Source: Dacryopinax spathularia (taxonomy: Eukaryota; Basidiomycota; Dacrymycetes; Dacrymycetales; Dacrymycetaceae). From it: a stretch of DNA of 64,000 nucleotides. This document shows positions 22,081 through 35,335 of this stretch, one piece after another. The stretch spans positions 2,852,001 through 2,916,000 of the forward strand of contig JBBPFI010000001.1 in assembly GCA_037974965.1 (NCBI GenBank), given 5' to 3'. The position numbers and the translations under genes are program-made. The first letter of the stretch is position 1; each line of letters begins with the position of its first letter. Below the pieces are notes generated by a model. It was not told the DNA's origin. It saw only the letters and a list, made by a program, of their open reading frames with translations, and searched no databases.

Positions 22081-22714
22081 GTATTTAGCATGTCAGACCG
22101 CAAATCCCGTAGCCTAGAAGCGATGAGCCAGACTTTGCTGAAATGTGCGCGTCTCCGCATATATGTAAATCGGCAAGCTGCTTCGAAATGGGTAGGCTTG
22201 CTGTCCGGGACACCGAATTGTTGTGATGGGTCTGCAATGATGCATAGAGTGGCAGTGAGTTGGTGTATAATCGCGGTCGAGGCACATCCTGATGTAACGC
22301 GTCTGAGGCAGATAGCGGAGGAGAACGGAAGAGATGCATAGGATGCAGGGGGTATGCAATTTGCGGATGACTTCCAGCATTTGAGCGGAAGCAGGCGGGC
22401 TCGAGCGTCGCTCTGCCGAGCCACAGCGGAGAAATGAGGCAAGATATGGCTGGAATACCTGAGAGTATGATCTATTGAGTGTGTAGGTACTCTAATTGCT
22501 GTCCCCTACTGTTACGAGGGCTCTATACGGCTCCACAAAAGAACGCAGCGACGTCCCACGTCGCTATTTCGAGGTTGCTGCCGCGCCGACGCGTCGTCAG
22601 GGTCCCTGACACGCCACCGTCGACGCGTCCTCCTATGTACACTTCGCACCATCGTTGTCGCTAGAAGCAGTTCTAGAGCGGACCAGTCTCTGAGATCCAT
22701 ACCATCAGCTCACC

Positions 22715-24130
22715 ATGAACTACATTCAGCTCGAGAAGCTGGGAGAGGGCACGTATGCCACAGTTTACAAAGTAAGTGTCGACATGCATCCAACATTGAA
22801 CAAGTGCTTAGCCCCATCAGGGGCGCTCCCGTGCGACGAATGAGATCGTCGCTCTCAAAGAGATACATCTCGATCCGGAGGAAGGCACTCCATCCACGGC
22901 TATCAGAGAAATCTCGCTCATGAAAGAGCTGAATCACCCGAACATACTGCACCTGCACGACGTCATCCATACGGAGAACAAGCTGGTGCTGGTGTTTGAG
23001 TATTGCGAGCAGGATCTTAAGAGGTACATGGACACACATGGAGTCCGTGGTGCCTTGGATCCGGCCACAGTACGCAGCTTCATGTATCAGCTTCTCCGTG
23101 GAACGGCATACTGCCACGACAACCGTGTCTTGCATCGAGATCTGAAGCCTCAGAATCTCTTGATCAATCGCAAAGGCGAGCTCAAGATCGGCGATTTTGG
23201 GCTGGCTCGAGCATATGGTGTTCCGGTCAATACATACTCCAACGAAGTCCGGCTAAGCCCACATAAGTGAAGAGGCGCAACGCTGACGCTACGAGCAGGT
23301 CGTAACGCTGTGGTATCGAGCACCGGACGTGCTCATGGGATCGCGCAATTACGACGCCGCCATTGACATCTGGTCCTGTGGATGTATAATGGCTGAGATG
23401 ATTACAGGCATGCCCCTGTTTAGAGGTCGCGACAACCCGGATCAACTGCTGGCCATTATGAAAATCATCGGCACACCGGACGACCGGGTGATCAAGAAAA
23501 TGGCTACCGAAACGGCGAGTGGTCTTCCGTGTACAGCAGATCACTAGCTTATGATGCTATAGCCCGATATACAATTCAAGTCGTACCCTCGTTTCCCGAA
23601 GGTTCCATGGCCGAATATCTTGCCAGGAGCCTCAGCGCAAGGTAAAGCCCCGTTGCTGAACTTCTGAATGTTCATTAATCACAACCGTCAGCATGCGACT
23701 TGATCGATCGCCTACTCCAGTTCGACCCTACGTCCAGGCCCAATGCCTTGGACGCCCTCTTCCATCCCTACTTCACAGACCCAACAGCTCACCATCCCAG
23801 TTCGTCGAATGTCCCTCCGTCGGTACCAGTTGGAGTGATGCCGGCGCCCGTCTTCCATATGCTACCGAATGGCCAGTCCGTTTACGTGCCACAACCTTCC
23901 AATCCGGCAAGTGCCCGTCCCGCTGCCCCACAACCATACCAGTACGCAGCCTTGAACGATCCCAATATAGCCCGTCACGCAGCATATGCGGAACAAGGCC
24001 ATCACGGGCAGTTCAGTGGTCAAGCAATGCACCCCGCTCAGTATTCCCAGGTTCAAGGTTACCCCTACGGCCAGCATGCACATCCGCAAGCACATATGCC
24101 ACAGGCCGCGTCGGGGTCGCAACAACTCTC

Positions 24131-24171
<41 letters not shown>

Positions 24172-24215
24172 CCGTCTACCCCATCCAGGGCTACTCTCAA
24201 TACCCGACGCGATAG
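22715..24215 (+). CDS. PHO85: PHO85-type cyclin-dependent kinase with glutamine-rich tail
   Basis: Five exons: 22715-22771, 22821-23246, 23299-23514, 23563-23641 and 23692-24215, about 433 residues. Kinase features: glycine loop [11 protein letters not shown], cyclin-binding helix [14 protein letters not shown], catalytic loop [30 protein letters not shown], and [10 protein letters not shown]. Residues [14 protein letters not shown] and [13 protein letters not shown] fit Pho85/CDK5-like kinases rather than CDK1. After the kinase fold, about 150 residues rich in Pro, Ala, Tyr, His and Gln include an uninterrupted polyglutamine run; yeast Pho85 lacks such a long tail. The third intron (23515-23562) begins with GCGAGT, a GC-AG intron, and no GT donor gives a correct join. 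Pho85 kinases act with several cyclins in phosphate, glycogen and cell-cycle control. Confidence 0.93.
24133..24171 (+). repeat. CAGCAA repeat encoding polyglutamine in PHO85
   Basis: Tandem alternation of CAA and CAG codons inside the last PHO85 exon encodes about 13 glutamines in a row. Mixed codons suggest selection for the amino acids more than pure replication slippage, although the unit is still prone to length change. Confidence 0.8.
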
Positions 24216-24466
24216 ATCATATCTTTTTCTTCAGTCGCAGTTCTTTGTACCTCAGACGTCTTCAGACTCCACCCAAGCCTGTATGTTTATGAAGCCCGCT
24301 ATAAGCTTGTAGAAGTGCAATTGTGATTAAAACCATCTCCGTTCTGCAGGTATCAAAGTGAACAGGAGAACTAGACATGCCGTGCATGCGAGTAAGGAGG
24401 CTAAATCGGCCTAATCGGAAACGGAGCTGTTGGGCGAATGCCGGTACATCAGGCGACACCGAGATC

Positions 24467-25534
24467 TCACTTACCTTCCAGCCTCCCCAATTGTTTTCTC
24501 GCCTTCCCCAGTTTGGCCCCTGTCCTGTCAACGTCTGAGGCCAGGTCGTCTAAGAGTCGATTCTGATCTTCAATTTCATTCCCAATTGCGACCCCAAGCT
24601 GAAGTTGTCGCTTGAGAATTGCACTCAGCTGGGCGAGCTGCGCATCCTGTTGATCAACCTGTAGCTGTTGATATTGAAGAAGGCCGCGATCGTCGAGGGG
24701 CCTCGTCTGCTCCGTTTCCTGTGGTGTTCGAGGACGAGACCCAAATACCCTCGTGACCGGAGGGTCGGCGGTGCCAAGCAGCGCAGCGCGATCGGCAGTG
24801 GGCACCGGATTAATCTTAGTCTGGAGCGTAGCTTGTCTTGCATTGCTGGACCGCGCGGCAACCACCATTTCACCCAACTTTGCGCAGTCATCTTGGAGTC
24901 TCGAGACCATGTTCCCCCGCCTCGTCAGCTCACCGCTGCTCATCCCTGCGCTTCCCAGTACCTCCATTCCTTTCGCCAACGCTCCGACCCGTGACAGTAA
25001 CGTGGCAAGCTTTTTCTTTGCCTCCACATTCGATGAGTGAGAGGCTGCTACGTCCCCAGCAGCGGACAGTGAATCTCGCTTGTAGAGATCGGCCCTTATG
25101 TCCCTGACCAGGGCCTGGAGTGCGCTATGTTCTTCAAGCCAAGAAGCAGACGTAAACGAGTCATTCGGTCTTGAAGAAGCTTGTGCCGGGGACGGGACTT
25201 GGAGAAAGTCGAGGAAAGCGCGGTGATTTCGCCAGCGGGGATCCTTCGCGGACAAAATGGCCCGTAAATAGTTCTCCAGGCCAGCCCTTCGCTCTTCGAT
25301 GAGTTTGGCGTCGTTAACCTTGCGGCGGAATGACAAAGAAAGAGAGTGTTTAGGAGGTAAGGGGAATGGTGGGTTGCCCAGTTCGGCATGGAGATCGACG
25401 AAGTCGGAATATCGGCGCCATACCTCCCAAGCTCTTATTGCTGCTTGGACCTGAATCTCGTATTCCGTGTGAGGCGTTGGTTGCTGTTTAGTCTCTGCTT
25501 TACGGATATAGATGGCTTGTATGACGGTTGCCAT
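24467..25534 (-). CDS. VAM7: PX-domain SNARE, VAM7-like
   Basis: A single exon of 355 residues from ATG 25534; an ATG nine codons upstream is also possible. An N-terminal PX domain (about 1-115) has AWEVWRRYSDFVDLHAEL, with the Arg-Tyr pair that contacts phosphatidylinositol 3-phosphate, and PPFPLPPKHSLSLSFRRKV. The middle is helical (LLSRVGALAKGMEVLG). The C-terminus has a Qc-type SNARE helix: QQLQVDQQDAQLAQL, then LGVAIGNEIEDQNRLLDDL with the central Gln layer in this part, and GKARKQLGRLEGK. There is no transmembrane segment. This PX plus SNARE layout is that of Vam7, which is recruited to the vacuole by PI3P and the HOPS complex to drive fusion. It shares a 243-base promoter with MCM3. 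Confidence 0.9.
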   Translation of the reverse strand: MATVIQAIYIRKAETKQQPTPHTEYEIQVQAAIRAWEVWRRYSDFVDLHAELGNPPFPLPPKHSLSLSFRRKVNDAKLIEERRAGLENYLRAILSAKDPRWRNHRAFLDFLQVPSPAQASSRPNDSFTSASWLEEHSALQALVRDIRADLYKRDSLSAAGDVAASHSSNVEAKKKLATLLSRVGALAKGMEVLGSAGMSSGELTRRGNMVSRLQDDCAKLGEMVVAARSSNARQATLQTKINPVPTADRAALLGTADPPVTRVFGSRPRTPQETEQTRPLDDRGLLQYQQLQVDQQDAQLAQLSAILKRQLQLGVAIGNEIEDQNRLLDDLASDVDRTGAKLGKARKQLGRLEGK

Positions 25535-25674
25535 GGCGTGAGGGAGTAGTATACGAGCCAACTGGTATGTAGCATCTCAGCCACAGGGATTCCGTGACGC
25601 AGCCCTCGCGGCCTCTGAAACAGACGGACCCTGAATCTTAGGGCCCATTCCATTAGATTCCGCCCTCATGTCCA

Positions 25675-25723
25675 ACGCGTCGCGTTCATCGGTTGGGAGC
25701 GCGTAGCGCGTTTCCTCACGCGT
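25675..25723. promoter_or_regulatory. MCB-type CGCGT cluster between VAM7 and MCM3
   Basis: ACGCGT occurs at 25675-25680 and 25718-25723, with AGCGCGT at 25698-25704 and again at 25705-25711 between them. ACGCGT is the MluI cell-cycle box bound by MBF, and CGCG cores also fit E2F-like factors. The cluster is 55-103 bases upstream of the MCM3 start. MCM genes are known G1/S targets, so the site is most simply MCM3's. Confidence 0.7.
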
Positions 25724-25777
25724 CACTCCCAACCACATCCCTCCCACCAATCCCCCACCCCTCTGCACCGTTCCACC

Positions 25778-28534
<2,757 letters not shown>

Positions 28535-28712
28535 AATGGCGTGTAGTTGGGTCATTAGAATTGTTCTCGGTAGTATGGCGTGCGGTCTCTGGCTATTCTC
28601 TGGCTAGTCCCTATGATGAAACATTGTACATTGCTGAAAGACGAAACAGAACCAACACCGTGAGAAACAAGAACTGAAATTGCGCCCAGGCAACACTGTA
28701 CACCGGTGAGGC

Positions 28713-30497
28713 TCAGCGACTCCACTGCATGCTATCATTCCCGCTTCGAATCTTCTTCTTGCGGTACACCTCCTTCTCTACCGCGTTCTTGCCCAACTGC
28801 TCTATCCGCCTTTTCTTGCTCTGGCGCACCCTGGTCTCCAACTCAGGCATTACATCCTCCTCCGCCTCTGCTCCGTCACTTGAGGCCTCCTCCCCTGCGT
28901 GCTGGTCCGGATCACCTCTTCTCCGTTTGTTCTTGATGCCAACGTTGATGTTCACCCGCGGCGGGACAGCAAAACCGAAGGCTTTGCCAACCTTGGCAAG
29001 ATCGAGTGAGTTCACGTCAAAAATCCTTTTTAAGCTGTATGACGCGTAGGCTTGTAGATAGGACCGATAGCCATCTTTTGCCGACTGGTGTAGGTAATAG
29101 TTCTTAGAGATCAGTTTCTCGAGCTGGAGCAACGCGTCAACCCTCGTCCAGCGTGAAGTACCGAGACCCGATGACGTACCTGAGTTTGCACATTCGCGAT
29201 GCGATCAGCCGGGAAACTATACTCATTTAAGGGTACCTTGGCTTCCTTGAGAAAGCGCAGGAAGCCGAGCTCAGTGGGGAGAAGGAATAAGAGGCTTTTC
29301 CCGTCTTTGCCCGCCCGGGCTGTTCGACCGACTCGGTGAATGTAGTCCCTTGGGTCATCAGGCGGGTCAAACTGTACGATCCAATCCACTTTGGGTATAT
29401 CGAGCCCTCTAGCGGCAACGTCGGTACAAAGAAGTATGCCACTTGATGCGTTGCAAAACTCGAAGAAGGTGTTGGTCCGCTTTTGCTGCTTTTGCTTGCC
29501 ATGCAGGTCCAGCACTGGCACGTCAATATAGTTGAGCAACTCCGCGTGATATTTGACCGAATTGCAAGAAGAGAAGAACACTATGACTTTCTTCTTCAAA
29601 TTCTTCTTGAGGAATGTGAAGAGCAGGAGGAAGCGGCGGTCGGATGGGCAGACGACATACCCTTGTGTGAGCGTGTTGACGGTGGAGGTGGGCTGAGTTG
29701 CGGATACGTCGATGTACAGAGGTCCAGGGCGGAGCGAGATGCGGGCCAGATCGGAGACCTTGTTCGTTTGAGTAGCCGAGAACAGCATTGACTGCCGATT
29801 TTCTGGTTGGACGTGAGACCAGGGTCATTAAGGAGGCTGGGGGTAAGCGCTCACCATGGGGAAGCAATGCTATGATCTGCTTCATCTCTTCCTCGAATCC
29901 AATTTCCAGGATCCGATCTGCTTCGTCTATAACCAACGCTTTCAAGTTCTTGAAAACGAATCCCTTGGTGTTCTGCAGGTGATCCAAGACTCGACCGGGT
30001 GTACCAACAATTAGGTTGACACCCTTCACCAACTTCTCCGCCTCTGCTTTCCGGTTCGCACCCCCCATGACGATGCCGAACGTCTGCGTATGACCATGAG
30101 AGAAGAGTTCCTTTACTACCCCGAATATTTGCAGAGCCAACTCTCGGGTGGGAGTAAGGATGAGGACGCCGGTGCCATTGCGGGGCTTGAACTTTAGTCG
30201 GAAGAGTAGCTCAACGGAAGGGATCAGGAAGGCGAGTGTCTTTCCCGAGCCGGTCTTGGCCGCCCCCAGCACATCCTTTCCAGCCAAAAGTGGAGGGATT
30301 GTGCGCTCTTGGACCGGTGTCATAGTTTTCATGCCCATTGCCTCGAGGGCTTTCAGAGTTGGGGGAGAGAGATCGAGGTCGGTGAAAGGCGGTCTAGCCT
30401 CCTCCTCCAGTGATGGCTGTTGAGGGTTGGATGGGTTGCCCGACGGAGGGTTGGAGTTGGATAATGATGGGCCTGCTTCGTTCTCCATCTGAACCAT
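28713..30497 (-). CDS. HAS1: DEAD-box RNA helicase HAS1 (DDX18)
   Basis: Three exons, 30497-29855, 29802-29180 and 29123-28713, encode 558 residues; a second ATG three codons in is equally possible. All helicase motifs are visible: Q motif region [20 protein letters not shown], motif [10 protein letters not shown], Ia PTRELALQ, Ib [64 protein letters not shown], and [12 protein letters not shown]. The C-terminal [17 protein letters not shown] and [15 protein letters not shown] are typical of HAS1/DDX18, which acts in the nucleolus in 40S and 60S ribosome assembly. The basic tail ([20 protein letters not shown]) ends the protein. It diverges from the UPF0658-like gene with about 450 bases between starts. 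Confidence 0.95.
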
Positions 30498-30948
30498 TGT
30501 TGTGGATATAACGAGAGAAGTGAATAAGATATGTTGAGAGGAGAGAGTGAGGTCGATAGTGTACCAATATCAAAGCGGCCGCCCGCAGTACGTATTTCGC
30601 CGTTTTCAGGGCCCTCAAAGTGCAAAAATGTGAGCCCCGTTCGGTGTTCGGTGGTCGACCCACACGGGATCAATTTGTAGTCCGGCGATGGGCGGTGACC
30701 GTTCGCGTCGGTCGGTCCCTTTGTCAACAGATTCGGATTCGCACTCCAAACCATCCCTCCCTCAACCACCCAACGTCCTCCTCCTCCTCCTCCTCGTCGA
30801 CCTCGACCAACTCTGCCATTCATTTCAAATCATACACTACTCTCGTTACTACCCACGTCTCGTCACCCAGCTCCTTTTGTCCTCGGCCCCGTTGTCTCCC
30901 TCATCTGACGGTCCATCATTTCCCGGTGCCCAGGTGGCACATCCCGAC

Positions 30949-32564
30949 ATGGCCTCCTTCTCGACACCTTACTACGACCAGTCTCGTTACCACCAGCCGG
31001 CTCCCTACCAGTCCTCCAGCCATCTCGTCGACTACCTACCTAACACAGAATCAGACAGCAAAGCATACGATATCAATACTGGCTTCGAGGAGATGGATAT
31101 GCATGGTCAACCTTACGGCGGCTTGAGCACTCGAGCGCTCCCTGCTCACGCCGTGTACGACGATTCCCTCCCTCCAGCCTATCCTCCAAGGGGTAAATCA
31201 TCCAAGGCCTCTTCAATCGACGTCTCGGATATCATAGACTCGTACGATGACCACGGGTCGAGCGCGCAGCAGGAGAGCAAGGCTACGCAGGTCGACATTC
31301 CTCCACCTGTCCGGAGCTCTCTTTGGCGATCCGTATGCATATACTCATTCCAAGTCCGAATTCTACTAACCTAAATCCTACCTAGTTCATTCCTAGCTCC
31401 TTGGCCTGTCGACTCTACTTAGTCGTGGCACTACTCGAGACTTTCGTGGACGTTGCCATCGAAGTCGAGCTCTTCTTCCGCGTACGAAGCGCGTCCAGCA
31501 CGAGCAACCAGCCGGACGTCGACTTCGGCCGATTGCCAATCTACATATTTCTATTCGGATTAGCACACGCGTATCAGTTCGTGCTGGCAGTCGATGCCGT
31601 CCGAAGCAGGAACATGCTCCAGATCGTGTTCCTCTCCATCTTCAACGCTCTCTTTATCGGCTACTCAGTCCTGCAAATCTCGGAGGTGCAAAGCGCGCTA
31701 CCACCAGGGACTCCTGGCATCGTCTCGATTCCCATCAACATCGTGCTCTTGCTGGTACCCATCGTGATCTCGGTGGCGGAAGTGGCCTATTTGCTTCTCT
31801 CATGGAAGATACACACCGAGTTCGGGTGGCAGAATTATAAGCTTCTAGGGGCTGATCGGCAGATCAAGAAGATCTTTCTCCGCTTCCAAGTATTCGAGTG
31901 CCTCCTGAAGTTTGACGTGTATTTTTGGATTGGGTTTTCCGTTCAGGTCGGGCCAGCTCTCTCCCGTTCCAGCCCCTGGCTCACATTCTTCTTCTAGTTC
32001 ATCTTTCTGGCGTTGGACAAGACCAGCATCGAGTATCCCCTCACCATTGCCGCACTTCCCGTTTCATTATTGCTCCTGTTGGAAGGACATTTGGCAGCGC
32101 GCTTTGAGAATCTCTGGCTGATGGCCTCATTTATGGTTGGCACACTTGCTGCATGTGTCTATTTCGCGTACAAGGTCGGTAACCGCGCTGCTTCCCGCAC
32201 CCAGCGTCTGCTGATCATCCTGCAGCTTGTTCGCATACTGATGGAGCGAACGGACCAATCATTTATCCACGTGTGGAAGTCCCTTGTTGGATTTTGTGAG
32301 TGTGAAGCGATGTTTCCCGTGGGATTAAGCTGACGAATGACTAGCGAGCGCCTGCATCGCTCTGATTATTCTCACATTTATTATGGCCTGTATAGTATTC
32401 GCCAATTTCGGAAAGGGGCTGAAGCGTCATCGTACGTTCCTCGACTACTTGCGTTGCACGTTCCATTGATTGCAGTACAGTGCGCAAGAGCAAGCGAACG
32501 CTCGATATATCTTCTTCCCGACGGGCAAATGGGGACCCCACCTTCCGCAATCCTAATCGGATGA
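30949..32564 (+). CDS. Multi-pass membrane protein, UPF0658-like
   Basis: Six exons: 30949-31332, 31386-31946, 31998-32174, 32226-32295, 32345-32431 and 32476-32564, giving 455 residues. The N-terminal 130 residues are soluble, Ser/Tyr/Asp-rich and probably cytosolic. About seven hydrophobic segments follow, including LYLVVALLETFVDVAIEVEL, LPIYIFLFGLAHAYQFVLA, IPINIVLLLVPIVISVAEVA, and VFECLLKFDVYFWIGFSVQ. The KFD..FWIGF element and the helix order resemble UPF0658, fungal Golgi-type membrane proteins of unknown function (for example fission yeast SPAC1952.10c); I recall this family from memory and cannot search it. An upstream open frame could lengthen the N-terminus but starts in a CT-rich leader. 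No enzymatic motif is visible. Confidence 0.72.
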
Positions 32565-32831
32565 GCATTGAATGATACGGACATTGTGCGACCTTCTCCT
32601 TTCGCTGTGTATTCGCCCGCTGGGAGATGCTGGCCATCGCCTGAGATGGTGATACATATTGTATACTACGAATACAGAATTGGACTTTCCTCGGCCAGAC
32701 GGCTCGCACGGTAGACGCTGCTACCTGTTGTGGTGCATGGTTCCCTTCGCTGTTGTGCCCGATGACGAGAGCTACGGGAAGTATGTACGTTACAGAAACA
32801 CCGTTCGCAAAACCTGTTTGCACGCCGCGCC

Positions 32832-33553
32832 CTACGGGACCTTCAATTGCCCTCTTGGCCGGTCGAAGGAGACCACGACGTCTTCTTCGGGAATTGGTGT
32901 GAGCGGTCCGTCCAGGATGCACATCTTGCCTATCTCTGTATCCCGGGACATCGATGCGGAGGCAGAAATAACCGCATTCGCCGCTCTTGTGACGGGAACT
33001 CGCGTTGTACATCCAGGTACGACATTCGATCGTCGCCATATCACACATAGTAGCGCGCTCGCAGCGCTCACAAAGAGGACGCCTGAAAGGGCCGCGATTA
33101 TGATGAGGAGGGCTGCGTGGCGGGCTTTCAGTCGCCTGGGGCCTCGAAGTCGGCGGCTAACTCACTGCCTTGCGGCGCCCCAGCCGCGCGACTCCTTGGC
33201 ATCAGTGCGGGAAGGTGACTCATACGTTGGCGGAATTCGGAAAATTGGAGCCGAGGTATGCCGAATTCTTCGACCTTAGTGAGTGGTGCCGCCGTCGAAG
33301 TGGTTGGGTACGAAGGTGGGTATGGGAACACGAGGAACTGGTTACACGCGAGAGCCCATATGTAAGGGGCGCGAACCCAGGCTCTCGTGGACCTGCTGGG
33401 CGGAAGGGCGAACATCCAGTACCGAGACAACGGAACCAACAGACAGGACAATATCATTCGCGTCATATCGTTCGTAGATGTTCGTAGCAAGCCATCTAAT
33501 GCACCATCATCTGTTAAGGAAACTGGGGATTGAGCTCGTCGAACAAGTCTCAT
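32832..33553 (-). CDS. Possible single-pass membrane protein (doubtful)
   Basis: A minus-strand frame starting at ATG 33553 (MRLVRRAQSPVSL), 50 bases after the dioxygenase stop, can be spliced at a GTGAGT donor near 33175 to an acceptor near 33130. The joined end then contains a clear membrane helix (LLIIIAALSGVLFVSAASAL) followed by WRRS and a short hydrophilic tail ending at 32832. The upstream part has no recognisable domain, and a plus-strand frame of 206 codons covers the same DNA. I rate this as a weak prediction that needs transcript evidence. If it is not real, 32565-33599 is a one-kilobase gap with nothing else I can support. Confidence 0.25.
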
Positions 33554-33599
33554 GGAGTTAATGGAGCTCCAGATTTGCGCATCGTCGACCGCCACAGCT

Positions 33600-34916
33600 T
33601 CAGCTCGTGACTTTATTCTCCGCGTAATGCTCGTCAAAAACTTTTTTGGAGAAGGAGCCAAACGTCTCGTCTTTGCCAATGGGTTGGCTGACATCTGGCT
33701 GCATGAATACTGCAAACGTCTCGCGAGAAACTGGCTCCATGCTTGTGGTGGAGCCTACTCTGACGCAATGTGGTGTGGCTCGGAGTTTCCCTAGCGTCAG
33801 GCGTGAAGTACAATGTCCCTGCGAGAGATGCTTCTGCTTACCTTCCGTTGCCCGTTCCAACGCCTCGCCTGTTTGGAAAGCCAGACAGTCGCTCGGAATG
33901 TTGACTTTGGTCAGGGTACCGCCCCGTGTACGGATGTACAGTCCGGAATCCGGTGAAGGGGAAGGCACAAGACGATGTGACCCGTCCTCGGATTGTGCCA
34001 GGTACATCGCGGAGCAAAGACCAGTCAGAAGTGAGTGATCTAGATGGAAACCACACCAGCTGTCGAGGGGTTCTTCTATCTCGGCGTTTCCGGTCTCTTG
34101 CGGGAAATAATGCAGCAACCTTGCTTTCGTTGTTTGTGATGTCGCGATAAGTGACTCAAGACTGATGGATTGATCCGTAAGGTGGTTGGAAGCTGCCTAA
34201 ACATCGGCGACGAAGTATTGAGCATTTGTGGGATGGCCTACCGAAAACTTGGCACGCAGACGCTAGTTGACAGCCGACTTTGAATATGCACCTAGTCCAA
34301 AATTGTTCTAGAGTGGTTGAAGAATGAAAGAGAAGAGAACCGAGTCTAACCTCCCCAAGGCTTTGAAGGCGTCTTCAAATCCTTCAACGCCTTTCTCATC
34401 CTTGGATGGCCAAATATTGTCACGATAATATTCAGGATATTCTTCCTTCAATCTATCGGGGACTTGTGGGGAGTCAATGACTGGGTTGGCATAGTAAGAT
34501 CCCTTCAAAAGGTCTACTCGCACGTTAGAGCGATAGCTGAAGGGGGAAGTGTCATACGAACCGGGACGTCCATTCATTATTTCCTTTCCGTGGGACCAAC
34601 CGAAGCTTTCCATAAAGACTGTAAGCCAAACTGTCGCGATTTATGACCCCACGATCATGTACCTGTACTTGCTTTGCGGATCGACATACAGTTCTTTCCT
34701 GTGATCCGGTAGAGACGCAAATTGATTGGACAGGAGGAGAAGCCGCTCGCGGAGGGTGGGGTAACCAGGAATATCCTTGACGAGGATGATGCCGAGGGAC
34801 TCTGGGCCAGATCCAAACGCCTTGCTTATGGCATCGTGCAGGGTGCCTGGCTGATCAGCTAGGTCACTATAGGAGATAGTCACGACATCATGCTTGGTTG
34901 TTGAGGAAGAAGCCAT
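33600..34916 (-). CDS. 2-oxoglutarate/Fe(II)-dependent dioxygenase-like protein
   Basis: A multi-exon gene from ATG 34916 (MASSSTTKHDVVTISYSDL) to a stop at 33600. Exon 1 (34916-34663) joins exon 2 at 34605 so that the protein reads SKY|SFGWSHGKE, restoring a conserved segment. Following parts read GRPGSYDTS, VDLLKGSYYANPVIDSPQVP and TDQSISLESLIA. The C-terminal region has the iron ligands: His and Asp in CGFHLDHSLLTGLCSAMYL, and the distal His in LRATPHCVRV. The 2-oxoglutarate-binding Arg is likely that in VSRETFAVFMQP. Proteins of this isopenicillin-N-synthase/clavaminate-like superfamily are common in basidiomycetes with unknown substrates. It is divergent from the CBS-PB1 gene, with 310-420 bases between starts. 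Middle exon borders near 33850 and 34180-34320 are approximate. Confidence 0.72.
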
Positions 34917-35335
34917 GTTTTGATATGATGACGGTACTTTCAAGTGAAAGGTCTGTTAACAAAGCAAGTAAGCGGCGCACTGGGCGACTGAAATATTCTT
35001 GTCGAATTGCCCGAAGTCTTTGATCCGACGGGGTTGACGCGGGGGTGACCCTTAGGTTCTGCCGGGAAAGCTGCCGAGGTATTTTGACGCGGTGTGAGAG
35101 TGAGAGATCACGTTACTTTTGATCTTCCTCCGCCGCGCACGCTGCATACCGCTGCTGTGAGTGGACCCAATCGATAGGCTCCTCAACCGTCCCCCAACTC
35201 AACTCACTCCGGCTCGACCCCTGAATGTCACGGCTACCCATTCCCACCCATCATTCCGGCTCGACTCCTGCACGTTCAACCTCTCCCTTTCCCCTTCGAC
35301 CATCTTCGCCATCTCCACCAGCTCCTCAACGCACA

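Noticed and set aside
32659-33279. 206-codon open frame on the plus strand
   Set aside because: Composition is Arg/Ser-rich with no family pattern, and the opposite strand gives a more protein-like reading; unsupported as a gene.
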